Source of the DNA: Callipepla californica brunnescens
Lineage: Eukaryota; Chordata; Aves; Galliformes; Odontophoridae
Assembly (NCBI GenBank): GCA_023055505.1
Contig: JALIRH010000035.1
Span: forward strand, 2,722,382 to 2,786,381
Reading direction: 5' to 3'
Length of the DNA stretch: 64,000 nucleotides
In this document: piece by piece, positions 10,501-22,500 of the stretch
How positions within the stretch are numbered: position 1 is the stretch's first letter
Layout: each line of letters opens with the position of its first letter
Translations under genes and position numbers: made by a program
Notes under the pieces: generated by a model
Databases searched by the model: none
Told to the model about the DNA's origin: nothing
What the model saw: only the letters and a program-made list of their open reading frames with translations

Positions 10501-13500
10501 GCTTATTGCTTTACCTGCTGTAAGCTCTCTCCTGAAATTGCTCTGCGTGGCAGAAATTCCTGCGGGGAGCTTCTGTATCTCCGACTTCCACTGCCCGTTT
10601 GGCAACGTCCCGTGCCGCAGAAAGCGTTCTTAACCACTTTGTTCCCCTAGCAGGGCTGGAAGCAGCCAGAGAGGAGATGCACTGGCTGTGAGCTGCAGCC
10701 TGTGAAGCTTTGAGAGGTGACAGCCACGTGTGTGCCACCGCCGGAGCTGAGCTGGGGGGGGTTGGGCTCAGTCCTGGCAGGGTGGAAGGGCAGAGATGCT
10801 CTGCAGTGCCTGTGACATGGCAGCTTGTCGGGAGCCACGTGCTGTTTTTGCACTGGGGAGCACACAGCTGTTTCTCGGATGCTTGCAGGTGGGCTCTGTG
10901 TTAGTGCAGTGTGCTGCTGGAGCATGCGAGATCTCTCGTGTGTCTCTATACTTTAGCCTCTCAAAAAAAGGCAACCCATAGTAAATAGCCATTTGCAAGT
11001 TCCTGTTTATTTAAGGTAGGAAAGGAGAGCTTTTGTTGCTTTATGCGAAATCAACATCCTGAGCCCGTAATGGGCTCCGGGTGCAGAAAGCTTGCTGCTG
11101 CTGCATGCCCTTAGCCCCTGAGAGCACTGCTGATGTGCAGGGCTGCTTACTGCTCGCTGTGTTCAGGCAGTGCTCTGTTGGAAGCCCAGCTGCGAGCTGC
11201 TCCTGGTGGCAGTCTGTCTCAGGGCTGTGGGCTCCGTCTGTCCTTCCGTCCATCCTCTGGGGACCGCTTCGCTTCCGCTGGATGGAGCTCTGGGAAGCTG
11301 ATCCGTTCCCATGTCTGGCTCCTTATTGGGGTAAAGGTCTGTGAATTGTGCATAAATATTTACCATATCCCATCCTAACCAGCTGAGAGCTGCTAATGAT
11401 GTTAGTTAACAACAAGAAGAGCTTTGCTTATTTTGCTTGTGGGTGCCTGGCTTGTATAACAGGCAAGAAGAGATGTGTTCCTTAATCAATAGAGAGTAAG
11501 CGAAGGAACAGGGACCGAAGTTGGGGTTATTTGACAAAGGGTGGTACAACAGAGGTAGGAAAATCCTGGAATGTTAAACCTGGAGTGCAGCGTAGTGCTT
11601 TGGAAGCCCTGAAGTGACTTCACTGCCTTAATGTTTTGTTACACAGGCCAAATGAGCATCTGCCATTCTTCCCTATGTTCTTAGGAGGTGTTTGGCTGTT
11701 GTTTTGTTGTCTTTTTTTTTTTTTCTTAACGGTGTAAGAAGTCGCATCACCATCCCAGGTTTTTTCTCCCTGTCCTTCTTTGTCATCTGGGACAATAGAA
11801 ATCCATGTAAATGAAAGCAGGGACCTCACGTTTCCAGCCCTGGCTGTATCCTCACTGTCTCAACCTTCTTCTAAAAACCCGCTTGCTTTTTTGGTTCAAG
11901 ATTTATTTATTTTTTTTCCCCAGATTGTTTTCTTCTTATGTCCTGTGGCTGAGAGAAGCACGGAGGGAAGGAAATCTGGGAAATCGGAGTAGGAAGCGAG
12001 ATAGAAGCTTCCATTCCTGAGCCTTTCTTGTTTTTTACACTGTTTCCTGGCAGCTGCATTGGGTCGTACTTGAAAGGAACGCATTGTGTTGCTTTTCCTT
12101 CAAATCTGCAGATGAAATATCGATCTACATTAGTATGCTAAAATTATAAGCCCTAGCCACACGCCGCAGCCAGCAGCGATCCTTCTGGGTTATAATCCTG
12201 TGTTAAGATCAGTTGTTAATGTGACCATCCCTATTGGGAGTGGGTGGGAGAGGAGGTGCTCAAGTGCCAATGGAAATATCATTTCTCAATGCCAGAGAGA
12301 GAGTTCTGATGCTTTAAAGGGACTGGAAATGCCCGCTCTGAGGCGAAGGCATCGCTCAGCCCTGCGGTGTATGCACGCTGTGTACCTCTGTGCGCTGAGT
12401 CGGATGCTCTCAAAGCAAATACTCTCCATGCAGATCTGAAAAGCAAAGCTCAGGCCGGGAAATGACTGCATGCGTAGAAGCAGGGAGCAGATAGGGGCAG
12501 TCTCTGGCTTCCTGTCTGCTGCGTAATTGCAGCTGTGGCTTTGAGGTTTATATTTGGTACCGGGGCACAGGAGGAACGTTTTGGTTCACGAGATCTGAGG
12601 GATTGCTGTTGATGCGGTGATTTACTGTGTTATAATAGCCCCTGCGATCTGGGGAGAGCGTAGAGCTGTGTTAGGAACAGCAATCGAAACCGCCCAAGAT
12701 GAGGTGGAAAATAAAACGAGTGGTTTTGGGGTAGAGGGGGTACCCCAGGAATGTCGCTTCCCTGTCTGCCTGCAAGCTCAGCACCCAGCCCCGCGCTGCC
12801 TGGGGCACGGCCACGGCCCTGCGAAGATTTACATTAATCAAACACAAACGGACAGCGTAGCGTGAAGAAATTTCTATCCCGCTAGCAGCGCTCGCAAACT
12901 TCATTAGGTTATTGGGGCAGAAAAAGAAAACAGCCCCTTCCCCCTGCTCTCCTTTAGCCCCGGGCTCGGCCAGCCCACTGCCCCATGCTCCGACCTCTGC
13001 GCTCCTTCCCTGGGCTGGCAGCAGGCACGTTTCCATTCTCACCCTCCTAAGTCCGTCTATATATGCACACAAAGATAGATGCATGTACACATACCCTCAC
13101 GTGCATGTGTATGTATATATATATATACGTCAACGGATGCGTACAACATATATACAGACTGTCCCCAGTGTGCAGACAGCTCTGTAAGGGTGGATGCCGC
13201 TGCTGGAGGAGGAGGAGTTTGTTCCATCCCAGCAGCAAAGCAGTTGAGCGATGCTGCTGGAGGATGTGTGAGCGTGGAAGGAATCAGAGGGCTTCCAGGA
13301 GGGGAGGTGTGCAGGGAGGGCTGGGCTGCAGTGTGCTCCCCCTGGACGTGGGCCTTCGGGATCTCCCTGTGCTCTGAGCCTGGCTGGTGGAGCAGGTAAC
13401 GTGGAGTCTTTGTTCCTTTTCATGTGCTGAAAGATGAGGGAGTAGTTCCTTGAATTCGGGGGAGAGAGGGAGAATTTTTCTTTGCATTGACAGAAAAATA

Positions 13501-16500
13501 AGGGTGGGAAAGGTTTGGGTTTTTCTCTCGTGGGGCTTTTTTGTTTTCATTCTATTAATAGCTGCTGCGTGAACCTCGGTTCCTCTTTTATGTTTTCGTT
13601 GTAAAAATGGCTAATTAAATGCGATGCTGTGAGAATCTGCCGTGGTACCTCAGCACAGGAACAAAGGTTTTGGCAGTGAGGGTGCAGCCAGCCCTCCTCT
13701 CAGATCCCAGTGCTGAATTACCCCCCAGCCCTCAGCATCTGAGCAGAACCTCCTCCTGCCTTTCAGTGAACAACTGTGGTTTTGAATGTCTGACGTTTTA
13801 AGCGTGTTAATATTACATGTTGGCGTTGAGGAAACCATCTTTGAGCCGTTTCTTTTTTGTGCTGGAAACGCTTTTCACTGATCTGTCCCATTTTGGGGTT
13901 AAATGGTGTGTTTAAAATAATAATAACTGAGCAAACAGCATCGGGAGGAGGCAGCCATAACACTGCTGTTGCACGTTGGGAGCCTCCTCCCCATCAGCAA
14001 TAGTTCCTGCTAAGGCAGGAGGATGAAGATGTGATGTGAAAGGGTTTGGGGTTTGTCGTCGCTGCTGGGGTTTTTGCTGGGAGTGGTGTGTGTACGTGTA
14101 TGTAAATCTATATACATGTTTACAGTGAGAAGTGCCCCTGTCGGTGCAGCTCCACACACACAGGGCTGCTTGCTGGCACCAGGGGCAGTGGATGCTGGCA
14201 GTTCCCAGTGCTGTGCCGTGGGGTGGAGGCTCCTGGGTTCATCGTGGGGTGGGGAAGGAGCTGAGCTGACAGCAGGACACCAATAGCTCATTGAGCTCTG
14301 CTCCGCTGTGCCACGTCCCGAGGAGCTCCGCTGCCATCCCCTCGTGATGACCGGTGGGGTTTCCTAACTCAGTGCTTTCTCCTGTTCTTATATTCTAACA
14401 GAACCAGGAGGCAAACGCTAACACGCACGCTCGGAGGCCTATTAATAGCCACGAGTTTGACTCATACGTTGTCCTCAGGATCTTGAGCCATTTTACGAGC
14501 GCCGTGGCTTCACCGCTGCATTTTTCCCTTCCATTTTATAGCAGAAGAAGCGGGGCTTGGTGGTGTCAGTGTGCAGTGCTGCTGCAGCCCTTCCCAGCTG
14601 CCCGCTGTGGGTTTATGCTGTAACGCAGGGCAGGATGCAGCACTCCTGGGGACAGCGTGCCGTCAGTGTCACTGTGAATGCCATCACTTCTGTCCTGTGA
14701 GCACGGAGCTGCTCAGTGCTGTGTGCTCTGCAGGTGAGAGCTGCGCTTCAGGGGAGGAGTAAGAAGTGGGTTTTAGTCTCACAGAAATCCCTCTGCTTTT
14801 CTTAGCGATGTCAGTAAGCGAGATAGCTTCAGCTTTGGTCTGTAGTAGCTGGTGTCTATAGTTCAGCTGACACCACGCATTGTCTCTCTGAGTTCTGACG
14901 GGCTTCTTGATGTACAGTCAAGAAATTTTCCATGGGTGCTTTAAAGCAGGAGCTATACCAAGAGAGGAATGCATTTGGGCACCCTTGAAGCAGATAAGTG
15001 CTCAATCAGTTGCATGTTTTTAATCTCAGACACTCTGTGCTCCCGACGTCACTCTCATTTCATCGCCCGTAGCGTTTACATCTACATTAGCAAAACTTCG
15101 CCGAGAGAATGAGCTCCATTAGAAGCTACGAGGGTCTGAGAGCTAATAACACACTGTACAGGTTCAGCAACAACGTGGTCGTGATTGCTGTGCTATGGTT
15201 TCATTTAATACAACGTGTATATATCCAATTTTTCCTTAGTGTGTATTGGGCCTCTGGGAGCACTTTGCCTTTGGGCAGGTGAAGACATATGAGCTGTAAA
15301 TTAGTTTATTGCAGCTGGCAAGCGTTTAGAAGCTTCGCAGAGGTCACTGCTTGCACATCCCATGCAGAATGGGTGTAGTTTGGCCAAAGGTTTGTGACTG
15401 GGTGGGAGAAACAGAGGCAAATGCTTTTTGGTTGAGTGTCTGCTTAGCTGGAAGCTGATGGATTCCTGGTTCTGATGAGCTGGCAGGTTTGGGGCTTGAG
15501 GTGTTGGCATTATGTTTCTAGGCAGTAAATGCCCATTAACCTCTAAAAGAAGCTGACAAGAGAATCAGAGGTGAGTTTAAATCACGTCACGGTGCTTTTC
15601 TCGGAGCTGACCTCCTGTACCACAGTAACGTGATGACCCTACTGAGTGGTACAGCAGCTCAGAGAAACTGATGCCATCCTTCCTTTTAAATATATAGATC
15701 CACACGCCGCTGTTAATGCTTCTGGTGCTAATTTCAGGTCTGTTTTAGCAGGAGTTAGGGTGTTCGTAGTCTTCCTCACACAGCACTTGGAGAACAGAGC
15801 CTTTCCTTCCTGGTATCCAGAACCTGGGAGCCGTGTGTTCTTCCAGAGGTGCAGTGTTCCCGTGCCAGGCACCGTGCTCACTCACTCCCCAGAAATGCAA
15901 ACTCTGGGCCAAATATTCAAACGTGGCTCTGAACCTTGTACATAGATTTGCAAAACTTCAAGCTGGATAATTGGAGCTGGTGTTACGGTGCTCTGGAAGC
16001 TGCGTTTCCAGTTGTATTGCATGCGCCGTGCTGTTGTTGTTTGTGCTTTTTTTCTCCTCCCTTTTCTAGTTGCTGTCTTTTGCTGGTTTTCAGAAGGGCT
16101 TCCACACCGGCCTTGCTGCTGGTTCCTACCAACCACGAGCTGTGGGTATGGCGTTAATAGGGAACTGGGCTGCGTGCCTAATGAAATGCATTAGGGCTGG
16201 GCAGGCTGGGAGCATTCTCCAAGCCTTCTGCATGCATTGCAAGTCGCAGGGTGCTCCGTGGCGTTGGGTTTCCATGCTCGGTTTGGGAAAATAAAATGGT
16301 CTGAGGCAGCGCCCGTGTTCCTTTGTGTCTCGCTTTGATTTCTGCGTTCCCCTGCCCAGGGAGCTGCTCCAGACTCGGTGTAGGAGGAGTGCTGGAGGGA
16401 GGCGGGGAGCAGCGCTGCTTCCAGCTCCGAGCTGCAGTTCCTGGCAGGCAGAGCAAACATTGCATTTCCCCGTAATTAGCTCCAGTTTGGGGAGGCAGGT

Positions 16501-19500
16501 TGATGCTGAGTGCCACGCCTTGTCTGTGCAAGAGCCCCGCGCTGCTTTATTGCATTCCTTTGAGCTGCAAAGGGATTTCTCCGTGATTTTCAGGAAAGGT
16601 AAACCTGGGGAAAAAAAAAAATCAGAACGTCCTCTGCTATGTTTTCTTCCTTCAGAGAGCTGAGCATGATGATAAAAAAAAATAAATGAGGAGAGAGAGG
16701 CTATTTTGGAGCTCCTCTGGTGTTGCTCTGCCACGCTGATCTCAGCTCCCTTTCCTCCTTCAGGCAAACCGGAGCTCTCAGTGTTTGCCTACAACCTACT
16801 GAGAAATCATTAAATAAGAAAAGTGGGTCAGAACTCCTGGAATCACGAGGCCTGACCTTTCTGCTGTACGCAGCCGGGTCTGTGCCGTGTGTAATGCAGT
16901 GCAATGCAGTGACAGCTTGCGGAGAATGAACAAACGGTGGGCATTTCTTCTTGGCAGAGATTTTCGCTTAATTTTTTTTCTTATAACATTTTCTGAAGGC
17001 TTTTAGAAAATATGTAGAAAAAAATACATATTTTAACCATCGCGAGTAGTAAAATTCTCTTCTTTTCTTTTCAAATATGTGAATTTTTCTTTCTCAGAGG
17101 TGAAAAGTGACTGAATTTGGGACTGGAAATCAGATTGGGAAAGGAGTAGAAAATATCTGTGATGCGGCAGCCTCAGCTCTTCATCAGCTTCTGAAGAGTT
17201 GTTTTTTGTTTTTTTTTATCCCTACTCTGAGCTACATTTTGTGGCCAAACTGCATCCCTGCTGCTTGATTCTTATGTTTAGGCTGAACCTGAAAGCAGTG
17301 CTGGGGATGCCGGAGCTACTCGTGTTATTTATGCCCCCTCCCACTGTCCCCCTCCCCACTTTTGATAGGTTTGTCTGCTCCTGCCCAGTTGCAGGCACTC
17401 AACAATCGGTGTCCTTGTGTTGGAAGGCAGCAGCTCCAGGCCTGGAGATGGAAAGCTGATGCTTTTGAGCCTTGGAAGTCGGTCAGGAGTGGAAGAACAG
17501 TGCTGGCTGCTGAAAATGGCTCTGTCCCCTCCCCTTTATAGAGTTTCTGAGGGGACTGAGAGTTCTTGCAGGGTCCTGGCTGCAGCAGCAGAGCAGCACA
17601 AAGGCCACATTGAGAATGGCTGCTGGGGAAGCCCTCCTTCCTTGCCTGCCCTGTAAATGCAGCTCTTTCTCCACGAAAAGCCCTGACATCAGCTCTTGGA
17701 AAAACCCAAGTGCTTGTGTCATGGAAAATAGCTGAGGCACTCACTTGGTCTGGAGCTGAATGACTGAACTGTGGATGAAACTTCTCTAGAGATACTTTTC
17801 TTCTGCCCCTTCCAAACAGTACTGTTTGCAGAGAAGTGGAAGCCCTTCCATCTGAAATCTGACAGTGAAAGGATGCTGAGGATAGGGCTGCAGTTGGCTA
17901 TAGTATGTTCCAAGGACACTGCTTGCTTTTTCTGTTTTCTTGTGTTGTTTTTAGTTTATCTGTTTAACAGACACTGTTGGAAGCTCTTTTCAGAGCCAAA
18001 TAGATCTAGCTGCAAAGCAGCAATTCCAGGAGGGAACAGTTTTCCTATTAGATGGCCATGACTACCTGCACCATCAGGAAATTCCATGCAGCTCCATACA
18101 GGGAGGCAAATCTTCATGTTTTTGTAGGACATTTTACAGAGTTCTTTTTTCATTCTGTTTTTCTTTCCCTTTTTTTTTTTTTTTTTTGTTATTTTAACTT
18201 CTCTCTTGCTCTTTTCTCATTCTTGCTTCAGAGATCCAGTTGGTTGTCTACAAGCTTTCTGAAGTCTGTGGGGTGGTACTGCTGTGCAGCAGTGCTTTTC
18301 TGTCCAATACTGCTGCACGTGTTTGTATACGTATATATTTTAAAGCTCACAGACAACACCTCTCACTACTGCTTGCACCAGTGATGGAATGCTCTTTGCC
18401 ATCCTCTTACGCTGCTGGCTTCTCTCCTCATACCACCAGAGCCCTGCTGGCTTTCCAGCTTCTGAAAATGCATCTTTTTTGTTTTTCTCTCTCCTTGATT
18501 TTACTGAATTAATCTCTCCCTGGTTAAGCGCTTGACTCAGCACTTCTGGTTGCTGTAGGGCTGGTGCCTTGCATTGATCCCTACACTGATCCATCGAGAA
18601 GCATGATGGGGGCTTGCATTGCCCACTGTTTCCTGACCTAAAAGCAAAAATGAAGGGCATACTCCAATTATGCACAGAGACATTGCTGGACCACTGGGAG
18701 GCTGGAGGTATGTGCTGATGCTTTGTTGAGTCCAATCCATCACTGAAGTTGCTAAGGAAGCTTAGAGATGGGAACAGTGTTGAGTTCCCTCAACAAATAC
18801 CGGTCCTAAATTCCCTGTGTTCCTGCTCAGAAGGCAGTGAGTTGCTCTGCTTGCAAGCTGTTAGTAATCTAAAGCTAATAATGCCACAAACGGTTCTTCC
18901 ATGAGTCATTGCGTCAGCTGTGGTTGCTGCCTCGGACTCCTACAAAAATAACATGGAAGCTTTTTATTGCCGAGCTCAGTTTCGACTCCTGGTGCACTTG
19001 CTGCAAGTTCCTGGGATCTGTGTGTTGGTCCCAGGAATCCGCACCATTTGGTGCCCTCCTTCATCTGGCTGCTCCTCCATCCACACCTTGCGCTGCGAGC
19101 TGTTGTCATCAGTCTGCTCTCAGGGTTTGATTTGAGGGGAAAAATCTCTGTGGTTTTCTGAGCTTGTGTGCTGTGCTCTGGGGAAGAGATGACACTGCTC
19201 TTTAAGTGGGTCAGTGCCGGGGCCAGTGGACTCAGTGTTGGATCAGTGCTGCCCGCAGAGGGCTGTGTGCTCACAGCTGCAGTCTGTGGGCAGCACAGTG
19301 AGCTGGAAGGCTTCTGCCTGTGTTTTTTTTTCTTGGTTGCTAATAGTAGCCCACTTGCTGCATCTGTGCCTCTCTCGATCTGCCTGTCATTTGCTATCTC
19401 ATCAGTTCCTTTTACCCATCCGCTGTCCCATACAGAACGCATCTACCCCCATTTTGTTGTGGCAGAAGACTGCCTTTAGCTTTACGTTAAGGTCACATTG

Positions 19501-22500
19501 GTACTGCTTCTGTTCAAGTCGTGTCAGCACTCTCCCATAATAACTTGCTCAGGGCTTTTAGGGCCAGGAAACGAGTGCCCTGGTAGCTATGCCTAGCTGC
19601 AAACTGTGGGGATGTACAAACTGTTTGTTTCTCTCTTCTTTCGAGATGAAGTTCTGGAGAATACTTGCAAAATGACATTTCAATCGTTCGTATTTACTGT
19701 AATTTTAAGGCTCTTCCTTAGCCCTACTAGATTTACACAGAAAACATAGCACTTTTCTGGCTGCTGTCAGTGCAGGCCCAACCAGGGTGCCAGAAATGCA
19801 GCACGATGGGCGCTGAGGGGAGCTGGGTGTGCCAGGAATAAAGGTGTGAAGATGTCAGGCAGTCTTTGCATCACTCAGAAGTAGTTATGGGACCCATGTG
19901 GGTATGTGTAAGCAAGAGGAAAGGAGGAGCCAGCTTCCCTCCAGCAATGCAGGCAGCTTGTGTCACCAAAACCCATGGAGATGGTGCTGGCAGAAGGCCT
20001 CTCATTGACTAATTAAGGGGTGAAACCTTCTGAAGTAGAGTGATGGAATTTTTCAATAGCCGTGCTTTGGGGCTTTAATTCTGGGGAGGGGTATAAGACT
20101 CTTAAGTTAACCTCTGGTTTTCCTCTTCTCCTTCTATCTATCTGTGTGGAAAGGATAAATGAATGAGCCTGTAATTGTCCGTTATCTCCATCAGGTTCAG
20201 GGCAGCTGGGTGGTTTTGCAGCTTTTTCCTAAATCTGGAATTCTGTGAGGTTTTATCTGTGACAAGCAATGCCTTACTTAAATGAAACCAATAAACGAAG
20301 AAGCTTCTATTGTGACGGTTCATCTCATAATTAAAGATGCATTCCGTCAAGCAAGCACTTTTTGGCTGCTCTCTTTTGTGTGAGTTTCACAATATTTATT
20401 TCTTACTCATCTCGGCACAAGTTATAGTAATTTATACTTCCACTATGGAACACACACAGGCCTCAAAATTTCAGGGATGAGAGCAGTGAAGTGCGTGGAA
20501 TTTCTCTGAATCTAAATGTTTGTGGTTTTTTTTTTTTTCCCTTTGGTCACTTCTGGAGGTAGCAATTAATTGAAATCTCGTAATATTTCAGAATGGGAGG
20601 AATAACAACAGCAACAAAAAAACAAGCCAGCAGCCCCATCATGGTTATCAGAGCGCTGTGCTATTTATGGTCAGATGTATTTTCAACCTCCAGGGCTGGA
20701 ATGGAATGCTTTGTGCTGCTGGAGCTGGGAGCCTTCCTCGCTCGGGTGTGTTTGGACGCATAGATCTTCAAACCATCTTTTTCTGGAAGGAAGCATGTAG
20801 GCATGGCTCCAGCTCCGAATCGCGCATCCACGTGTGAGTTGTAATCCAGTGTTACTCGTTCTTGGTACATATTTCTCACTCCGCTTTCCGGTAAATAGGT
20901 TTCACCAACGCAGCGTGACTAACAGGGCACGCTTGGAGTAATTTGATGCATTTGAGTTACTGAAACGATTTGACCCAGTATTTCAGAAACAGAACGTCGC
21001 TCGGCTTTTAATTGTCCCCGGTGTTTGGGAGGAGAGAGCGGAACAACCGGTTTGAAAATGTGCTGACGTTCCTCGCCTATCAGACGAAATATCTGCAGGC
21101 TTTTATCGTGGAACCCCGACGTGCGTTTATTTCACGTGGTGCTGAGTGAAGTGACGCGGGTTTGGTGCTGCTTTGGGGTTTAATGTGAGCACGGGTGCTC
21201 CTGAGGCCTCCCCAGGCCCACGGCTCTGGTGTTTCTGAGCAGCTCTGCCCCACAACCAGAGCCTGGGTTGTGCTCGCAGGGCTCAGCCTAACTGAGATCT
21301 GAACCCTTGGGAGAGCATTCTCTTCACTCAGAAGGAAAGAAATCCTGAAGGTTTCCGTGCCGTTATGTACAAATAAAAGCCGCCAGTGTTTTTGTTGTAA
21401 ATAATGAGCGCCGGCAGCTGACATGCGTTAAGCAGAAACACCGTGACTTCTAGACCTCAAAAATCCCCTGTTTGCGCTTCTGCGTGAGCACGTAGTAAAT
21501 AACTCTGAGCCGTTTGGGTAAACAGCGCAACAGCGAGCTGGTTTCGTGGTGTTTGTCAACAGTTCCTTTTGCTGCAGGAGCTTAATTAAGCTCAGGGGCT
21601 CTGCACGCTCGGTAGGAAACGCTGCGGAGTAAGCTTTGTGCCTCTGAAGTGCTTCATCAAGATACTCGTTAGTGGTGTTAGGATGCTTTTGAGCAAATCA
21701 GAAGCAAGTGCATTGATAATTTTAGAACAGATATCACTCATCTTAGACGTTTACCCTCGCCTTGAAAGGGTGATGCATCCTTTCCCTGGGCTGCTTTCTT
21801 TCCCTTGCTGCTGTCGGTGTAGCCGTGGGTGAGTGCTGCATCTGATGGGCTGATGTTGGACCCCAAGATCTCCGTAGACTTTTCCAACCTTAACATCTCC
21901 GTGGTTCTGCGTTCTGCTCACTGTGCAGTGCTGGGTCCTGGCTGGGCTGTCCCGTGGTGGCTGCTGTGTGCCTTTGTTCCCTGGGACAGCCAGACAGCGT
22001 TGTCGGTGTCACCGTGGGGTCACTCACCTGGTGTGTCACCAGGTGCTCATTTCAGAGCCGTGCCCTGTTAGTAGCGTGCACTTGGGCTTGAGCTGCCCCG
22101 TCCTAGGGCTGTACACACAGTTACAGTTGTTAGCTGAAGCGAGGGATTAAGTTGGGCGCTTCCATTGTGTGTCCAGTTATGTTTTCCAGGTAACAGGGTG
22201 GGAGCTAGCTCTGAGGCTGCTGTTTGGGGCTGTGCCATTTGGTGGAGGAAGGAGCTGGAAAACAGGAGCACTTGGGGCAGCCCTCCTGCCCGTGCTCTGG
22301 GGATCTCTGTGGGTACACTGTGAAGCATCCAACTCAGCTGAATGTGATCTGGGAGCTGAAGCTCCTGAAAAGTTCAGAGTAGAGGTTGGTGCTTTAAGCT
22401 GGGTGGCATACTCCTTCCTCTGCCGTTTGTCTGCGGTAATTCAAGGGGAAAATAGGACCTACGAATGCAGGATTTGCTTATTACAGGATGCACATACACT

